64,000 bases of DNA, from the NCBI RefSeq assembly GCF_000389965.1, contig NC_021191.1, forward strand, positions 4,031,501-4,095,500. Reading direction: 5' to 3'. Numbering within the stretch: position 1 is the stretch's first letter; each line of letters opens with the position of its first letter. The position numbers and the translations under genes were made by a program. Under the pieces are notes generated by a model, which worked only from the letters and a program-made list of their open reading frames with translations, did no database searches and was not told the origin of the DNA. Shown piece after piece: positions 7,988 to 15,537 of this stretch. Origin of the DNA: Actinoplanes sp. N902-109 (lineage in GTDB: Bacteria; Actinomycetota; Actinomycetes; Mycobacteriales; Micromonosporaceae).

Positions 7988-8716
7988 TCAGGGCAGGCCG
8001 ATGGAGCCGAGGAAGCTGGGGTTCTCCTCCTCGGCCACCTCGGCGGCTGGGGGAGCGGTGATGGCGACGGGTTGACCGTACGTGGTGAATGACGTCTTGA
8101 GGTGTTGACTGGACGTCTTGCTGGAATCAACGTTGACCAGGCTGAAGCGGCCCTGGTCGTCGAGGTCGATGGTGACCTTGCCGCTCTTGTCGGTGCCGGT
8201 GATGCGGCGGTTGCCGGTCTTCTTGAGGGCGGTGGCGCGGGTGGCCGGATTGACGAGGTTCCAGGGGAAGTCGTCGCTGTAGACGACCATGAGTTCGTGA
8301 CCGTTGGGCAGGCGGGTGTGTGCCCAGCCGCCTGCGGCAAGCCGGTCGACGGTGGCAGGGGTGGCGAACATGGTGTCCAGCGTCTTGCCATGCGCCTGGA
8401 CGTAGAGGTCGGTGCCGACCCGGCGGAGCACCCACTCCTTGCCGGTGATCTCCCAGTTCCTCGTGCGGGCGTCGACCACGCCGGTGAAGTCGAGGACATC
8501 GGTGCCGGTGTCCTCGGCGAAGCGGGCGGATTCGGTGCCCAGCTTGGTTTTCGCCCCGGCTATCGCTGCTGCCGGGTCGGCCGGGATGGTGGCCGTGGGC
8601 CTCGGCGACGTGTTGGTGGCCGGTGCCGACGACGGGCTTGCCGGAGTGGGACTGGAACAACCGGCGGCGGCCAGGAGGATCAGGACGCCGGTTGGGGTGA
8701 GCAGTGCTGCGCGCAT
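7988..8716 (-). CDS. Secreted lipoprotein of unknown function
   Basis: A 242-aa lipoprotein with signal MRAALLTPTGVLILLAAAGC, lipobox Cys20, then a Ser/Pro/Thr-rich linker to about residue 50. The remainder (FTGVVDARTRNWEITGKEWVLRRVGTDLYVQAHG and SGKVTIDLDDQGRFSLVNVD) looks like a beta-rich LppX/LprG-like lipid-pocket fold, but I could not confirm the family. The start at 8716 is supported by a -10 element six nt upstream. It lies between two repeat arrays. Confidence 0.75.
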   Translation of the reverse strand: MRAALLTPTGVLILLAAAGCSSPTPASPSSAPATNTSPRPTATIPADPAAAIAGAKTKLGTESARFAEDTGTDVLDFTGVVDARTRNWEITGKEWVLRRVGTDLYVQAHGKTLDTMFATPATVDRLAAGGWAHTRLPNGHELMVVYSDDFPWNLVNPATRATALKKTGNRRITGTDKSGKVTIDLDDQGRFSLVNVDSSKTSSQHLKTSFTTYGQPVAITAPPAAEVAEEENPSFLGSIGLP

Positions 8717-8722
8717 CCGCGC

Positions 8723-8728
8723 ACTGTA
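8723..8728 (-). promoter_or_regulatory. -10 element of a leaderless promoter (lipoprotein)
   Basis: TACAGT on the minus strand, 6 nt from the ATG at 8716, with no Shine-Dalgarno. Confidence 0.55.
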
Positions 8729-8830
8729 ATGGTCGACCTGAATGCGTGCCGCCCCGTCAAGGGATGGGCGCATCCCGGTTCGGCCCGCGGCGACACCGGT
8801 AGCGGGCGTGCCGCTTCGCCTGCCGGCGCG

Positions 8831-9120
8831 GGGCGGGTATGGCGCTCGGCGGGTGACGGCAGGTGGGTATGGCGCTCGGCGGGTGACGGCAGGTGGGTAT
8901 GGCGCTCGGCCGGGTGATGGCAGGTGGGTATGGCGCTTGGCCGGGTGATGGCAGGTGGGTATGGCGCTTGGCCGGGTGATGGCAGGTGGGTATGGCGCTT
9001 GGCCGGGTGATGGCAGGTGGGTATGGCGCTTGGCCGGGTGATGGCAGGTGGGTATGGCGCTTGGCCGGGTGATGGCAGGTGGGTATGGCGCTTGGCCCGG
9101 TGACGGCAGGCGGGTACGGC
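8831..9120. repeat. Ten-copy 30-31-bp minisatellite
   Basis: GGGTATGGCGCT recurs at 8835, 8865, 8895, 8926, 8957, 8988, 9019, 9050 and 9081, with a variant GGGTACGGC at 9112. The first periods are 30 bp and the later ones 31 bp. The central copies are identical and divergence is confined to the ends. Because the period is 31, reading frames through the array change with each copy, so it is very unlikely to be coding. Confidence 0.95.
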
Positions 9121-9303
9121 CGGCGTGCTCGACCGGTTCGAGCTGCTGTCCGAGCCGGGCCCGGCCGGGTGCGTTCTCGTGATCGGGGGGCGCCCCGACG
9201 TGAATCGAGGCGCCCGCCTGTCACGGGATGCGGGTGGGGGTCCGGCCGCCGCCGTCAGGCGAACCGCTGCCGGCCCTTGCTGCTGCCGGGCAAGGCAGCG
9301 GCG
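9121..9303. other. Non-coding gap beyond the minisatellite
   Basis: No supported gene. A modest stem (CCTTGC...GCAAGG near 9275-9297) could act as a terminator for the xylosidase gene on the minus strand. Confidence 0.4.
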
Positions 9304-11286
9304 TCAGTAGATGCGGTGGCGGGAGTCGCCGGCGGTGAGGGCGGCGATCGGGCCGGCGGCGCCCGGGGCCTCGGCGGTGCGGCGGTGGCCGGTCAGGTCG
9401 GTGTCGATGACGGCGGGGGAGCCGTCCGGTTCTTCGAACTCGGCGTCGGCGAAGCGGACGCGGGGCAGGTCGCGGCCGCCGACCAGCTCGGTGCGGACCT
9501 GGTCGAAGGCGGCCGGCAGGGTGGCCCGCAGGTAGACCTCGTCGCCTTCCTCGACGATCGACACGGTCGCTGCCTCGGCGGCGTCCAGCAGGTGCGGGCC
9601 GGTTTCGCCGGCGAACGGGCGGGCGCCGGCGGCGTACACGTTGCCGCGGGCGTACACGGGTTGCCGTACGTCAAGGAAGCGCTGGTGGTCGCCGGGGGGT
9701 TGGGCGTCGATGCGGTCGAGGTATTCCTGGAAGGACGCGGGATAGTCGTCGTAGCCGGCCAGGCCGTAACCCACCTCGGCGGGCGCGTTGTTGGGGCCGG
9801 GTACGCCGTAGGCGTCGGCGGGGTCGCCGCCGAGGAAGATGTTGCCGATCCAGCGGTCGTCGCCGCCACGGATCACGGCGTAACCGGCGACCTGGGTGCT
9901 GTGCGGCAGGTGGTAGGGCGTGGCCCGGTCCATCACCGGTTCCAGCCAGATCGAGCCGGCCAGCAGGTTGCCGATGAAGGCGCCGCCTTGACTGAACGAC
10001 TCGAACGACACCGGCGACATCAAGACGTTGTGGTCGACGAGGTACGGTCCATGGCTGACCTCGACGAACAGGTCGCGGTTGTTGCGGTAGTACACGTTGC
10101 GGGTGACCCGGGTGCCCTGGGTCTGCCAGTCCAGCCAGGTGCCCAGCGAGCAGTCGTGGATGCGGTTGTGCCGGATCACCACGTCGATCGCGGCGTGCAG
10201 CTTGATGCCGCCGATCTCGTAGCCGTAGAACTCGCGCTTGAGGGCGATGTCGTGGATGTGGTTGTCCTCGATCGTGGAGAACACACAGCCCAGGTGACCC
10301 ACGATCCCGTTCTGCCCGCAGTGGTGGATGTGGTTGCGCCGGATGATGTGCGAGCCGATGTGCTCGCGGTCCCAGCCGATTTGCCGGGCCGCGAAGACCG
10401 ACTCGAGCTGGTACTGGTAGCCGGGCTTGTCACCGCGCTCGCTGCTGTAGTTGTGGCCGGTGGACGCCTCCTTGCCGATCGAGATCGCCGAGCATTTCGC
10501 GTCGTGGATGTCGTTGTCCTCGATGATCCAGCCCTTGGCCCAGTGCGGGCCGATCAACCCGGGCTGGTCGGCGGTCGGCGGGGTCCACGGGCAGGCGGCC
10601 TGGGCGAGTTCGAAGCCCCGTACGGTGATGTAGTCCAGATGCGGCACCAGCGGGTAGAACACCGAGCGCCGTACGTTGATCTCGGTCAGTTCGGTGTTGG
10701 GGTCGGCGCCCTGGAAGTTGGCCCAGATCGTCGTCTCGTCCGCGCCGACCTGCGCGAACCACACCAGCTTGGTCTGCTCGGGATCGTTGACGGCAACGGT
10801 GCGGGCAGTCCAGTTGTCAACTGTCTCGGTGCGCAGGGGCGGGTCGTCGAGCTCGGACCGGCCGGCCACCTCGTAGAAGCTGCGCCCGTTGAGGTAGACG
10901 TCGCCCAGGTGTTTGCGGGGGGCGCCCTCGGCGTAGACGGTCCAGTCGCCGGTCACTTCCTCCGCGTACGGGTTGAAGTCACCGAAGAACGAGTTGGGCA
11001 GCACCACGCGCCAGACCGCGCCGTTCTCCGGCACCCAGCTGGTGATCCGCTCGGAACCCTTGATGACCACGTGCTCGCCCGCCGCCGCGGTGTAGGTGAT
11101 CCGGCGGGTGTCGCTCAGGCCGCCGCGCCGGGGAGTGACCCATTCCCGGTACTCGCCGGCGTGCACGACGACGGTGTCACCCGGGTGCGCCAGGGCGGCC
11201 GCACGGTTGATGGTGCGTAGCGGTTCCTTCTCCGACCCCTCCGCGTCATCCGAGCCGGTGGTCGCGACATGTAGCTCCGAAGTCAT
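9304..11286 (-). CDS. GH120 beta-xylosidase (right-handed beta-helix)
   Basis: A 660-aa intracellular glycoside hydrolase matching the GH120 beta-xylosidase architecture over its whole length. The N-terminus is HVATTGSDDAEGSEKEPLRTINRAA, with VVVHAGEYREWV and WTPPTADQPGLIGPHWAKGWIIEDNDIHDAKCSAISIGKEA downstream. Asp386 (in TWLDWQTQG) and Glu409 (in FVEVSHGP) fall at the nucleophile and acid/base positions known for the family (D382/E405 in XylC of Thermoanaerobacterium), with identical 23-residue spacing. No signal peptide, so it should act on imported xylo-oligosaccharides. It is divergent from an exported esterase, suggesting a hemicellulose pair. Confidence 0.85.
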   Translation of the reverse strand: MTSELHVATTGSDDAEGSEKEPLRTINRAAALAHPGDTVVVHAGEYREWVTPRRGGLSDTRRITYTAAAGEHVVIKGSERITSWVPENGAVWRVVLPNSFFGDFNPYAEEVTGDWTVYAEGAPRKHLGDVYLNGRSFYEVAGRSELDDPPLRTETVDNWTARTVAVNDPEQTKLVWFAQVGADETTIWANFQGADPNTELTEINVRRSVFYPLVPHLDYITVRGFELAQAACPWTPPTADQPGLIGPHWAKGWIIEDNDIHDAKCSAISIGKEASTGHNYSSERGDKPGYQYQLESVFAARQIGWDREHIGSHIIRRNHIHHCGQNGIVGHLGCVFSTIEDNHIHDIALKREFYGYEIGGIKLHAAIDVVIRHNRIHDCSLGTWLDWQTQGTRVTRNVYYRNNRDLFVEVSHGPYLVDHNVLMSPVSFESFSQGGAFIGNLLAGSIWLEPVMDRATPYHLPHSTQVAGYAVIRGGDDRWIGNIFLGGDPADAYGVPGPNNAPAEVGYGLAGYDDYPASFQEYLDRIDAQPPGDHQRFLDVRQPVYARGNVYAAGARPFAGETGPHLLDAAEAATVSIVEEGDEVYLRATLPAAFDQVRTELVGGRDLPRVRFADAEFEEPDGSPAVIDTDLTGHRRTAEAPGAAGPIAALTAGDSRHRIY

Positions 11287-11293
11287 GCCCGTC

Positions 11294-11322
11294 ACCGTAA
11301 GGTTCGAAAAAATCGGTGTCAA
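11294..11322 (-). promoter_or_regulatory. Consensus sigma-70-type leaderless promoter of the xylosidase
   Basis: On the minus strand TTGACA (11317-11322), a 17-bp spacer, then TACGGT (11294-11299) and 7 nt to the ATG. This is the cleanest promoter in the window. Confidence 0.8.
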
Positions 11323-11325
11323 CGC

Positions 11326-11338
11326 CCGAAACTTTCGG
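11326..11338. promoter_or_regulatory. CGAAA-C-TTTCG palindromic operator
   Basis: CCGAAACTTTCGG is a 13-bp palindrome with a single central base, placed just upstream of the xylosidase -35. It matches the CGAAA-N-TTTCG type of site used by LacI-family xylan-utilisation repressors (BxlR-like) in streptomycetes, which fits the gene it controls. Confidence 0.65.
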
Positions 11339-11447
11339 AAATGCTTCCAGTGGGGCGAGGGGGTCGCCGTCCCACCGGATGTCGGTCCGCGCGTTGAAGA
11401 AGACCGGGCGGCCGTTCCGCAGCGCCCCGCGAGCCGCTCTGGTGACG

Positions 11448-11476
11448 TTGCGCGCACATTTCCTCGGCGCTACGTT
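11448..11476 (+). promoter_or_regulatory. Candidate promoter of the esterase gene
   Basis: TTGCGC (11448-11453), 17-bp spacer, TACGTT (11471-11476), leaving a leader of about 75 nt before the ATG at 11559. Confidence 0.5.
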
Positions 11477-11485
11477 GTCATGACA
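11476..11485. promoter_or_regulatory. TGTCATGACA palindrome over the esterase start of transcription
   Basis: Perfect 10-bp palindrome overlapping the last base of the -10 and the predicted transcription start. Its position suits a repressor site; the protein is unknown. Confidence 0.35.
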
Positions 11486-11558
11486 TCGACACGCTTCGTT
11501 GTCGGCGCCGGCTGTGCCGGTAGCCGCCTGCGGCGCAGAGATCCGTCCGGGGGTCCGC

Positions 11559-12812
11559 ATGACCGTGTCCATCAGTCGTCGCAGCATCCTGGCCACCGGT
11601 GCGGGTGTCGCCGCCGGGCTGGCCATGCCCGGGGTGGCCGCCGCCCATGGTGGCAGCCAGAACACCGGCGTGCGTTTCGTCCTCAACGCCGTCACGCTCG
11701 ACGGCGGTGAGCAGGTCACGGCCGTCACCCTCGAGGCCGGCCGGCTCGGTCCGATCGATCCGGCCAGTCTGACCATCGACACGTTCCGCGTCCATGCCAA
11801 GGCCACCAGCCCGATACCGGTGGCGCCCGGCGACCAGATCTTCACCGAGTACGACCTCGACCGCGTCGTCACCGCGGCCCGGCTGGACCGGCACGGCGAC
11901 ATCGTGCTGGAGCTGAGCCATGCAGAGGGCCAGCTCGGCGGCGGCACGCTGGGCTACCTCGCGAGCCGCGGCCGCAACGTCCGGTTCAACCTGGAATACA
12001 CCATCACCCAGACCAGCCCCCTGGTACGGCGCCACGGCGGCCCGGTCACCATCACCGACTTCCAGCAGGGCCGGCTGGTCAACCCGGAGGTGGACAAGTT
12101 CAGCTATCACACGTCGGGATCGGGTCTCAAGTATCGGCTGTACGCACCCGAGGGCGTCCGCCGCGGTCACCGCCGCCCGCTGATCGTCTGGCTGCACGGT
12201 GGCGGCGAGGGCGCGTCCCTGCCGGACAACTACTACGACAACGAGACCACGCTGCGCGCCAACCGTGGGGCGCTGGGCTTCGCCACCCGCGAGGCGCAGC
12301 GCATCTTCAACGGTGCGTATGTGGTGGCCCCGCAGAGCACGTCGTACTGGATCGAGGACGGCGACCGGTTCGCCCCGCAGATCCGCCAGATCGTCAGCGA
12401 GCTGGTCGACCGGCAGGACATCGATGTCGACCGGATCTATGTCGCCGGGTGCAGCAACGGCGGGTACATGAGCCTCAAGATGACCACCGTCTATCCCCGG
12501 CTGTTCGCCGCGTCGGTGCCCGTCTGCGGGGTCGTGCAGGGCACCCCGCCGCTCGTCCCGGACGCCGAGCTGATCCGGATCAGCACCCCGACCTGGCTGG
12601 TCGCCTCACGCGACGACGACACGGTCGACCCGGCCGCCAACACCGTGCACGCCCACGACCTGATCTCGCGGTCGCTGCTGAGCCTGTACGACCACGTGAT
12701 CTGGGACGGCTACCAGTTCCCCGGTCACTGGTCGTGGATCTACGTGGCCCGCAACGACCCCAGCGTCAACGGTGTCCACATCTGGCAGTGGATGTCCCGG
12801 CAACGCCGCTGA
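11559..12812 (+). CDS. Tat-exported alpha/beta-hydrolase esterase with Ig-like N-terminus
   Basis: A 417-aa exported esterase. The Tat-like signal SRRSILATGAGVAAGLAMPGVAAA is followed by an Ig-like beta domain (about residues 35-165) and an alpha/beta-hydrolase domain. The oxyanion strand is LIVWLHGGGEG, the nucleophile elbow GCSNGG has Ser299, an acidic residue lies near Asp352 (SRDDDTVD) and the His is His390 (FPGHWSW). This matches secreted feruloyl/acetyl-esterase-like hydrolases of the PHB-depolymerase group. The ATG at 11559 is used because the signal peptide begins there. It is divergent from the xylosidase, so side-chain deacylation of xylan is plausible but unproven. Confidence 0.78.
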   Translation: MTVSISRRSILATGAGVAAGLAMPGVAAAHGGSQNTGVRFVLNAVTLDGGEQVTAVTLEAGRLGPIDPASLTIDTFRVHAKATSPIPVAPGDQIFTEYDLDRVVTAARLDRHGDIVLELSHAEGQLGGGTLGYLASRGRNVRFNLEYTITQTSPLVRRHGGPVTITDFQQGRLVNPEVDKFSYHTSGSGLKYRLYAPEGVRRGHRRPLIVWLHGGGEGASLPDNYYDNETTLRANRGALGFATREAQRIFNGAYVVAPQSTSYWIEDGDRFAPQIRQIVSELVDRQDIDVDRIYVAGCSNGGYMSLKMTTVYPRLFAASVPVCGVVQGTPPLVPDAELIRISTPTWLVASRDDDTVDPAANTVHAHDLISRSLLSLYDHVIWDGYQFPGHWSWIYVARNDPSVNGVHIWQWMSRQRR

Positions 12813-12814
12813 GC

Positions 12815-13330
12815 GACATCTCCCGGCACCGCCGCTGGGTGATGTCGAGCCGGTCGCGGCAGCCCGCGGTGGGGGAGAGCAGGGTCCGCCGGGTGACCTC
12901 GTCGGAGCTGTCGAAGCGGACCAGCACCTGGTTGAGCACCACGTCGTTGAGGATGTCGGCGCCGCCGGCGGCCAGTCGTCCGGCTAAACAGCGGGCCAGG
13001 GCGCAGGAGCGGTCGATCAGCGCGGCCACCCCGTCGCGGCCGAGGAAGCGCAGGGCCGCGTACACCGCGAAGCCCCGGGCGCGGCGGGATTGCTCCGGGT
13101 TGTCGTCGATGGCATTGCGCTCGCCGCCCGGGCTCGGCCGCCCCGGCCGGCGCCGCCGCCACCTCAGCGGCGGGGACCGGCCCGGCGGGCAGCGGGCCGC
13201 CCAGCGTACGGCGCAGCTCCGCCGGCGTGGCAGCGGACCGGACCGGTCGCCGCGGCAACCCGTGCAGGAACCCCCGGCTGTGCTCGAACGCCGTGCTCAA
13301 CGGCGTCGTCCAATCAGGTTGGTCCGTGCC
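12815..13330 (-). pseudogene. Remnant of a PLP-dependent amino-acid decarboxylase
   Basis: Two pieces of one family in different frames on the minus strand. About 13330-13150 encodes an N-terminus (TTPLSTAFEHSRGFLHGLP, then TPAELRRTLGGPLPAGP). About 13110-12860 encodes a C-terminal piece (NPEQSRRARGFAVYAALRFL and NDVVLNQVLVRFDSS). The PLP-binding centre is missing, so a large internal deletion plus frameshift has removed function. The end beyond NQVLVRF is also decayed. Confidence 0.75.
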
Positions 13331-13335
13331 CCACG

Positions 13336-14595
13336 CTAGCCCCGGGCCGGGCTGCCCCGGAGCTGGCCGATCGTGCGGTTGCGGCCTGCCAGGTAGCCGA
13401 CGCCCGCGAGGACGATCTCGAGGACCAGGATGACGAGCAGGGCGGGCCGCCAGGTGCCGGTGGCGTCGTGCAGGGCGCCGACGGCGATCGGGCCGGCCGC
13501 GGCGACCAGGTAGCCGACCGACTGGGCCATCCCGGACAGGGCCGCGGCCTGGGTGTGGTCGGTGGTGCGCAGGCCGAAGAAGGACAGCGCCAGCACGATG
13601 CTGGCGCCGCCGCCGACACCCGCGAGTGACGTCCAGATCGCGCCGTACGCGGGGGCGGTGAGCACGCCGATCACCGCGACCACGAAGAGCAGCGGGGCCA
13701 CGACGCCGAGCAGGCGTTGATCGCGCAGCCGGGGGATGAGCGCGGAGCAGGCGATGCTGCCCGCGATGCCCAGACCGTTGAGCAGCAGCTGGTGCACGCC
13801 GGCGGTGGCGGCGCTGATGCCGGCTGCCTCCTCGATGGACGGCAGCCAGGTGATGAAGACGTAGTAACCGGTCGCCTGCAGGGCCATGTACGCCGTCACC
13901 TGCCAGCCGAGCGCGGTGTGCCACGGGCTGCGGGCGAGCTGCCGCGGCTCGTGCCGCACGGCGTCCCGGGCGGCCGGTACGACGGTGGGCCGGCGCAGCT
14001 GCGGGGCCAGCACGCCGAGCGCGATGATCGCCAGCCCGGCCCACATGCCCAGCGGCAGCCGCCAACCGGCCGTCGTGGCGTTGGCTACCGGCACGGCCAC
14101 GCCCGCTGCTGCGGCGGCGAAGACCGACTGGACCGCCGAGTACGTCCCGGTGATCTGCCCGATGCGGAGCGGGAAGTCGCGTTTGACCAGGGCGGGCAGG
14201 ACGACGTTGAGCACCGCGATCGCGACGCCCAGCAGGGCCGTGCCCAGCCAGAGCAGCGGCTGGCCGGGCAGCGAGCGCACCACCAGCCCGGCGGCCAGCC
14301 CGGCGAGCCCGGCGCCGAGGGTGCGTTCCAGCCCGAGCCGGCGGGCCAGCGCCGGCGCTACCGGCGAGACCAGGGCAAACGCCGCCAGCGGCAGGCTGAT
14401 CAGGGCGGATGCGGTCAGCGAGGGCAGTCCGAGGTCGGCGCGCAGCTGTTCGAGCACCGGCCCGACGGTGGTGATGCCGGCCCGCAGGTTCGCCGCGACG
14501 AGCAGCAGGCCCGCCAGGACCACCCCCGGCCCGAGGGTACGGGTGGCGGCGCGGGCCGCCGTGGTCGCGCCGGTCCGGCGGTCAGTGCTCACCAT
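13336..14595 (-). CDS. MFS transporter, CynX/NimT type
   Basis: A 419-aa major-facilitator protein with about 12 hydrophobic segments and the family pattern NLRAGITTVGPVLEQLRADLGLP near residue 35. CynX/NimT (cyanate/nitroimidazole) relatives export or import small anions or drugs; the substrate cannot be read from sequence. The ATG at 14595 overlaps the end of the GntR regulator gene by 14 bp, so the two form an operon and the regulator probably controls the transporter. It converges on the decarboxylase remnant. Confidence 0.87.
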   Translation of the reverse strand: MVSTDRRTGATTAARAATRTLGPGVVLAGLLLVAANLRAGITTVGPVLEQLRADLGLPSLTASALISLPLAAFALVSPVAPALARRLGLERTLGAGLAGLAAGLVVRSLPGQPLLWLGTALLGVAIAVLNVVLPALVKRDFPLRIGQITGTYSAVQSVFAAAAAGVAVPVANATTAGWRLPLGMWAGLAIIALGVLAPQLRRPTVVPAARDAVRHEPRQLARSPWHTALGWQVTAYMALQATGYYVFITWLPSIEEAAGISAATAGVHQLLLNGLGIAGSIACSALIPRLRDQRLLGVVAPLLFVVAVIGVLTAPAYGAIWTSLAGVGGGASIVLALSFFGLRTTDHTQAAALSGMAQSVGYLVAAAGPIAVGALHDATGTWRPALLVILVLEIVLAGVGYLAGRNRTIGQLRGSPARG

Positions 14596-15277
14596 CGAGA
14601 TGTTCTTCCTGTACGAGTCGCACCATGTGATCCGCGGCGGCGGCAGCCGCATCGGGGTCGCGCCGGGAGATCGCCGCGACGATCGCCTCGTGCGCCGCAT
14701 CGACGGCGTGCAGCCGGGGCCGGGCCGCCGTCATGTCGTCGTCGGGGTGGATGTGCCGCAGCAGCGCCTGCTCGTTGCCGCCGGTCCCGCGGTAGAGCTC
14801 GGCCAGCAGCGCGTTGCCGGAGGCCGCCAGCAACAGCTGGTGGAACGCGATGTCCGCCGCCGCGTAACCGCGCCCGTCGGTGGCCGCCCGCCGGGCCGCG
14901 AGTGCCTCGGTCAGGGCCTGCACCTGCTCGGCGGTGGCCCGGTGCGCGGCCAGCCGGGCGCCCTCGCGTTCCAGCACGAGCCGCACCTCGGCCACGTCGT
15001 CGGCGCGGTCGCGTTCCAGCCGGCGGGCCAGGGCCGGGGCCAGGTCGCTGGTGGCGATGACATAGGTGCCGTACCCGGCGCGGGCGCCGAGCAGCCCGGC
15101 ATGCACCAGCGAACGTACGCCCTCGCGCACGCTGTTGCGGCTCACGCCGAGCTCGCGGGTCAGCTCGTGCTCGGTGGGCAGCAGCGCGCCGACCGGGAAC
15201 TCACCGTCGGCGATGCGCCGGCGCAGCTGGTCGGCGACCTGCTCGGCGAGGGAGGCGGGCCGTTCGAGGCGGGGCAT
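14582..15277 (-). CDS. GntR-family (FadR/FCD type) transcriptional regulator
   Basis: A 231-aa regulator. The winged helix occupies about residues 8-75 (LAEQVADQLRRRIADGEFPVGALLPTEHELTRELGVSRNSVREGVRSL), followed by an all-helical FCD ligand domain with Asp/His residues that usually bind metal (DIAFHQLLLAASGN and HEAIVAAI). It precedes and overlaps the MFS transporter gene, so local control of that transporter is the simplest reading. The start at 15277 is the first methionine before the helix. Confidence 0.88.
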   Translation of the reverse strand: MPRLERPASLAEQVADQLRRRIADGEFPVGALLPTEHELTRELGVSRNSVREGVRSLVHAGLLGARAGYGTYVIATSDLAPALARRLERDRADDVAEVRLVLEREGARLAAHRATAEQVQALTEALAARRAATDGRGYAAADIAFHQLLLAASGNALLAELYRGTGGNEQALLRHIHPDDDMTAARPRLHAVDAAHEAIVAAISRRDPDAAAAAADHMVRLVQEEHLDGEH

Positions 15278-15342
15278 ACGGCCAGCGTACGGAGAGAGCC
15301 AAATGTAGGACAATCTACGGACGCGGTGTTCCGCGCCTCATC

Positions 15343-15537
15343 TCAGCGGAACAGGGTGGCCCGGGGCTCGTCGGTGAAGGTGTACCCGACGAGCTGACCC
15401 GGCTCGTTGGTGTCGTAGATGAACGGGTAGTCGGGCATGCCGAACCGCCCGAGGTCGGTCATCCGGTTGTTGATGTCCAGCGCCATCTGCATGCCCAGGT
15501 CGGTCATGGCGCCGTTCTGCCACAGGAAGGTCCCGGC
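15343..15537 (-). pseudogene. Fragment of an HAF-repeat secreted protein
   Basis: Minus-strand reading FLWQNGAMTDLGMQMALDIN ... GQLVGYTFTDEPRATLFR is HAF-repeat sequence (the xFLWxxGxMxDLG pattern). It follows directly, in the same frame, after the stop codon of the degraded acyl-CoA-synthetase-like gene, and has no start or signal peptide. It resembles the intact HAF proteins at 18.1 and 48.2 kb and is probably a leftover from a rearrangement. Confidence 0.65.

Noticed and set aside
8831..9120. CRISPR array
   Set aside because: Units are contiguous 30-31-bp copies with no unique spacers and no cas genes nearby; it is a minisatellite.
9079..11220. 713-residue plus-strand frame opposite the xylosidase
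   Set aside because: Typical high-GC antisense frame; the minus strand has full-length GH120 similarity including catalytic residues.
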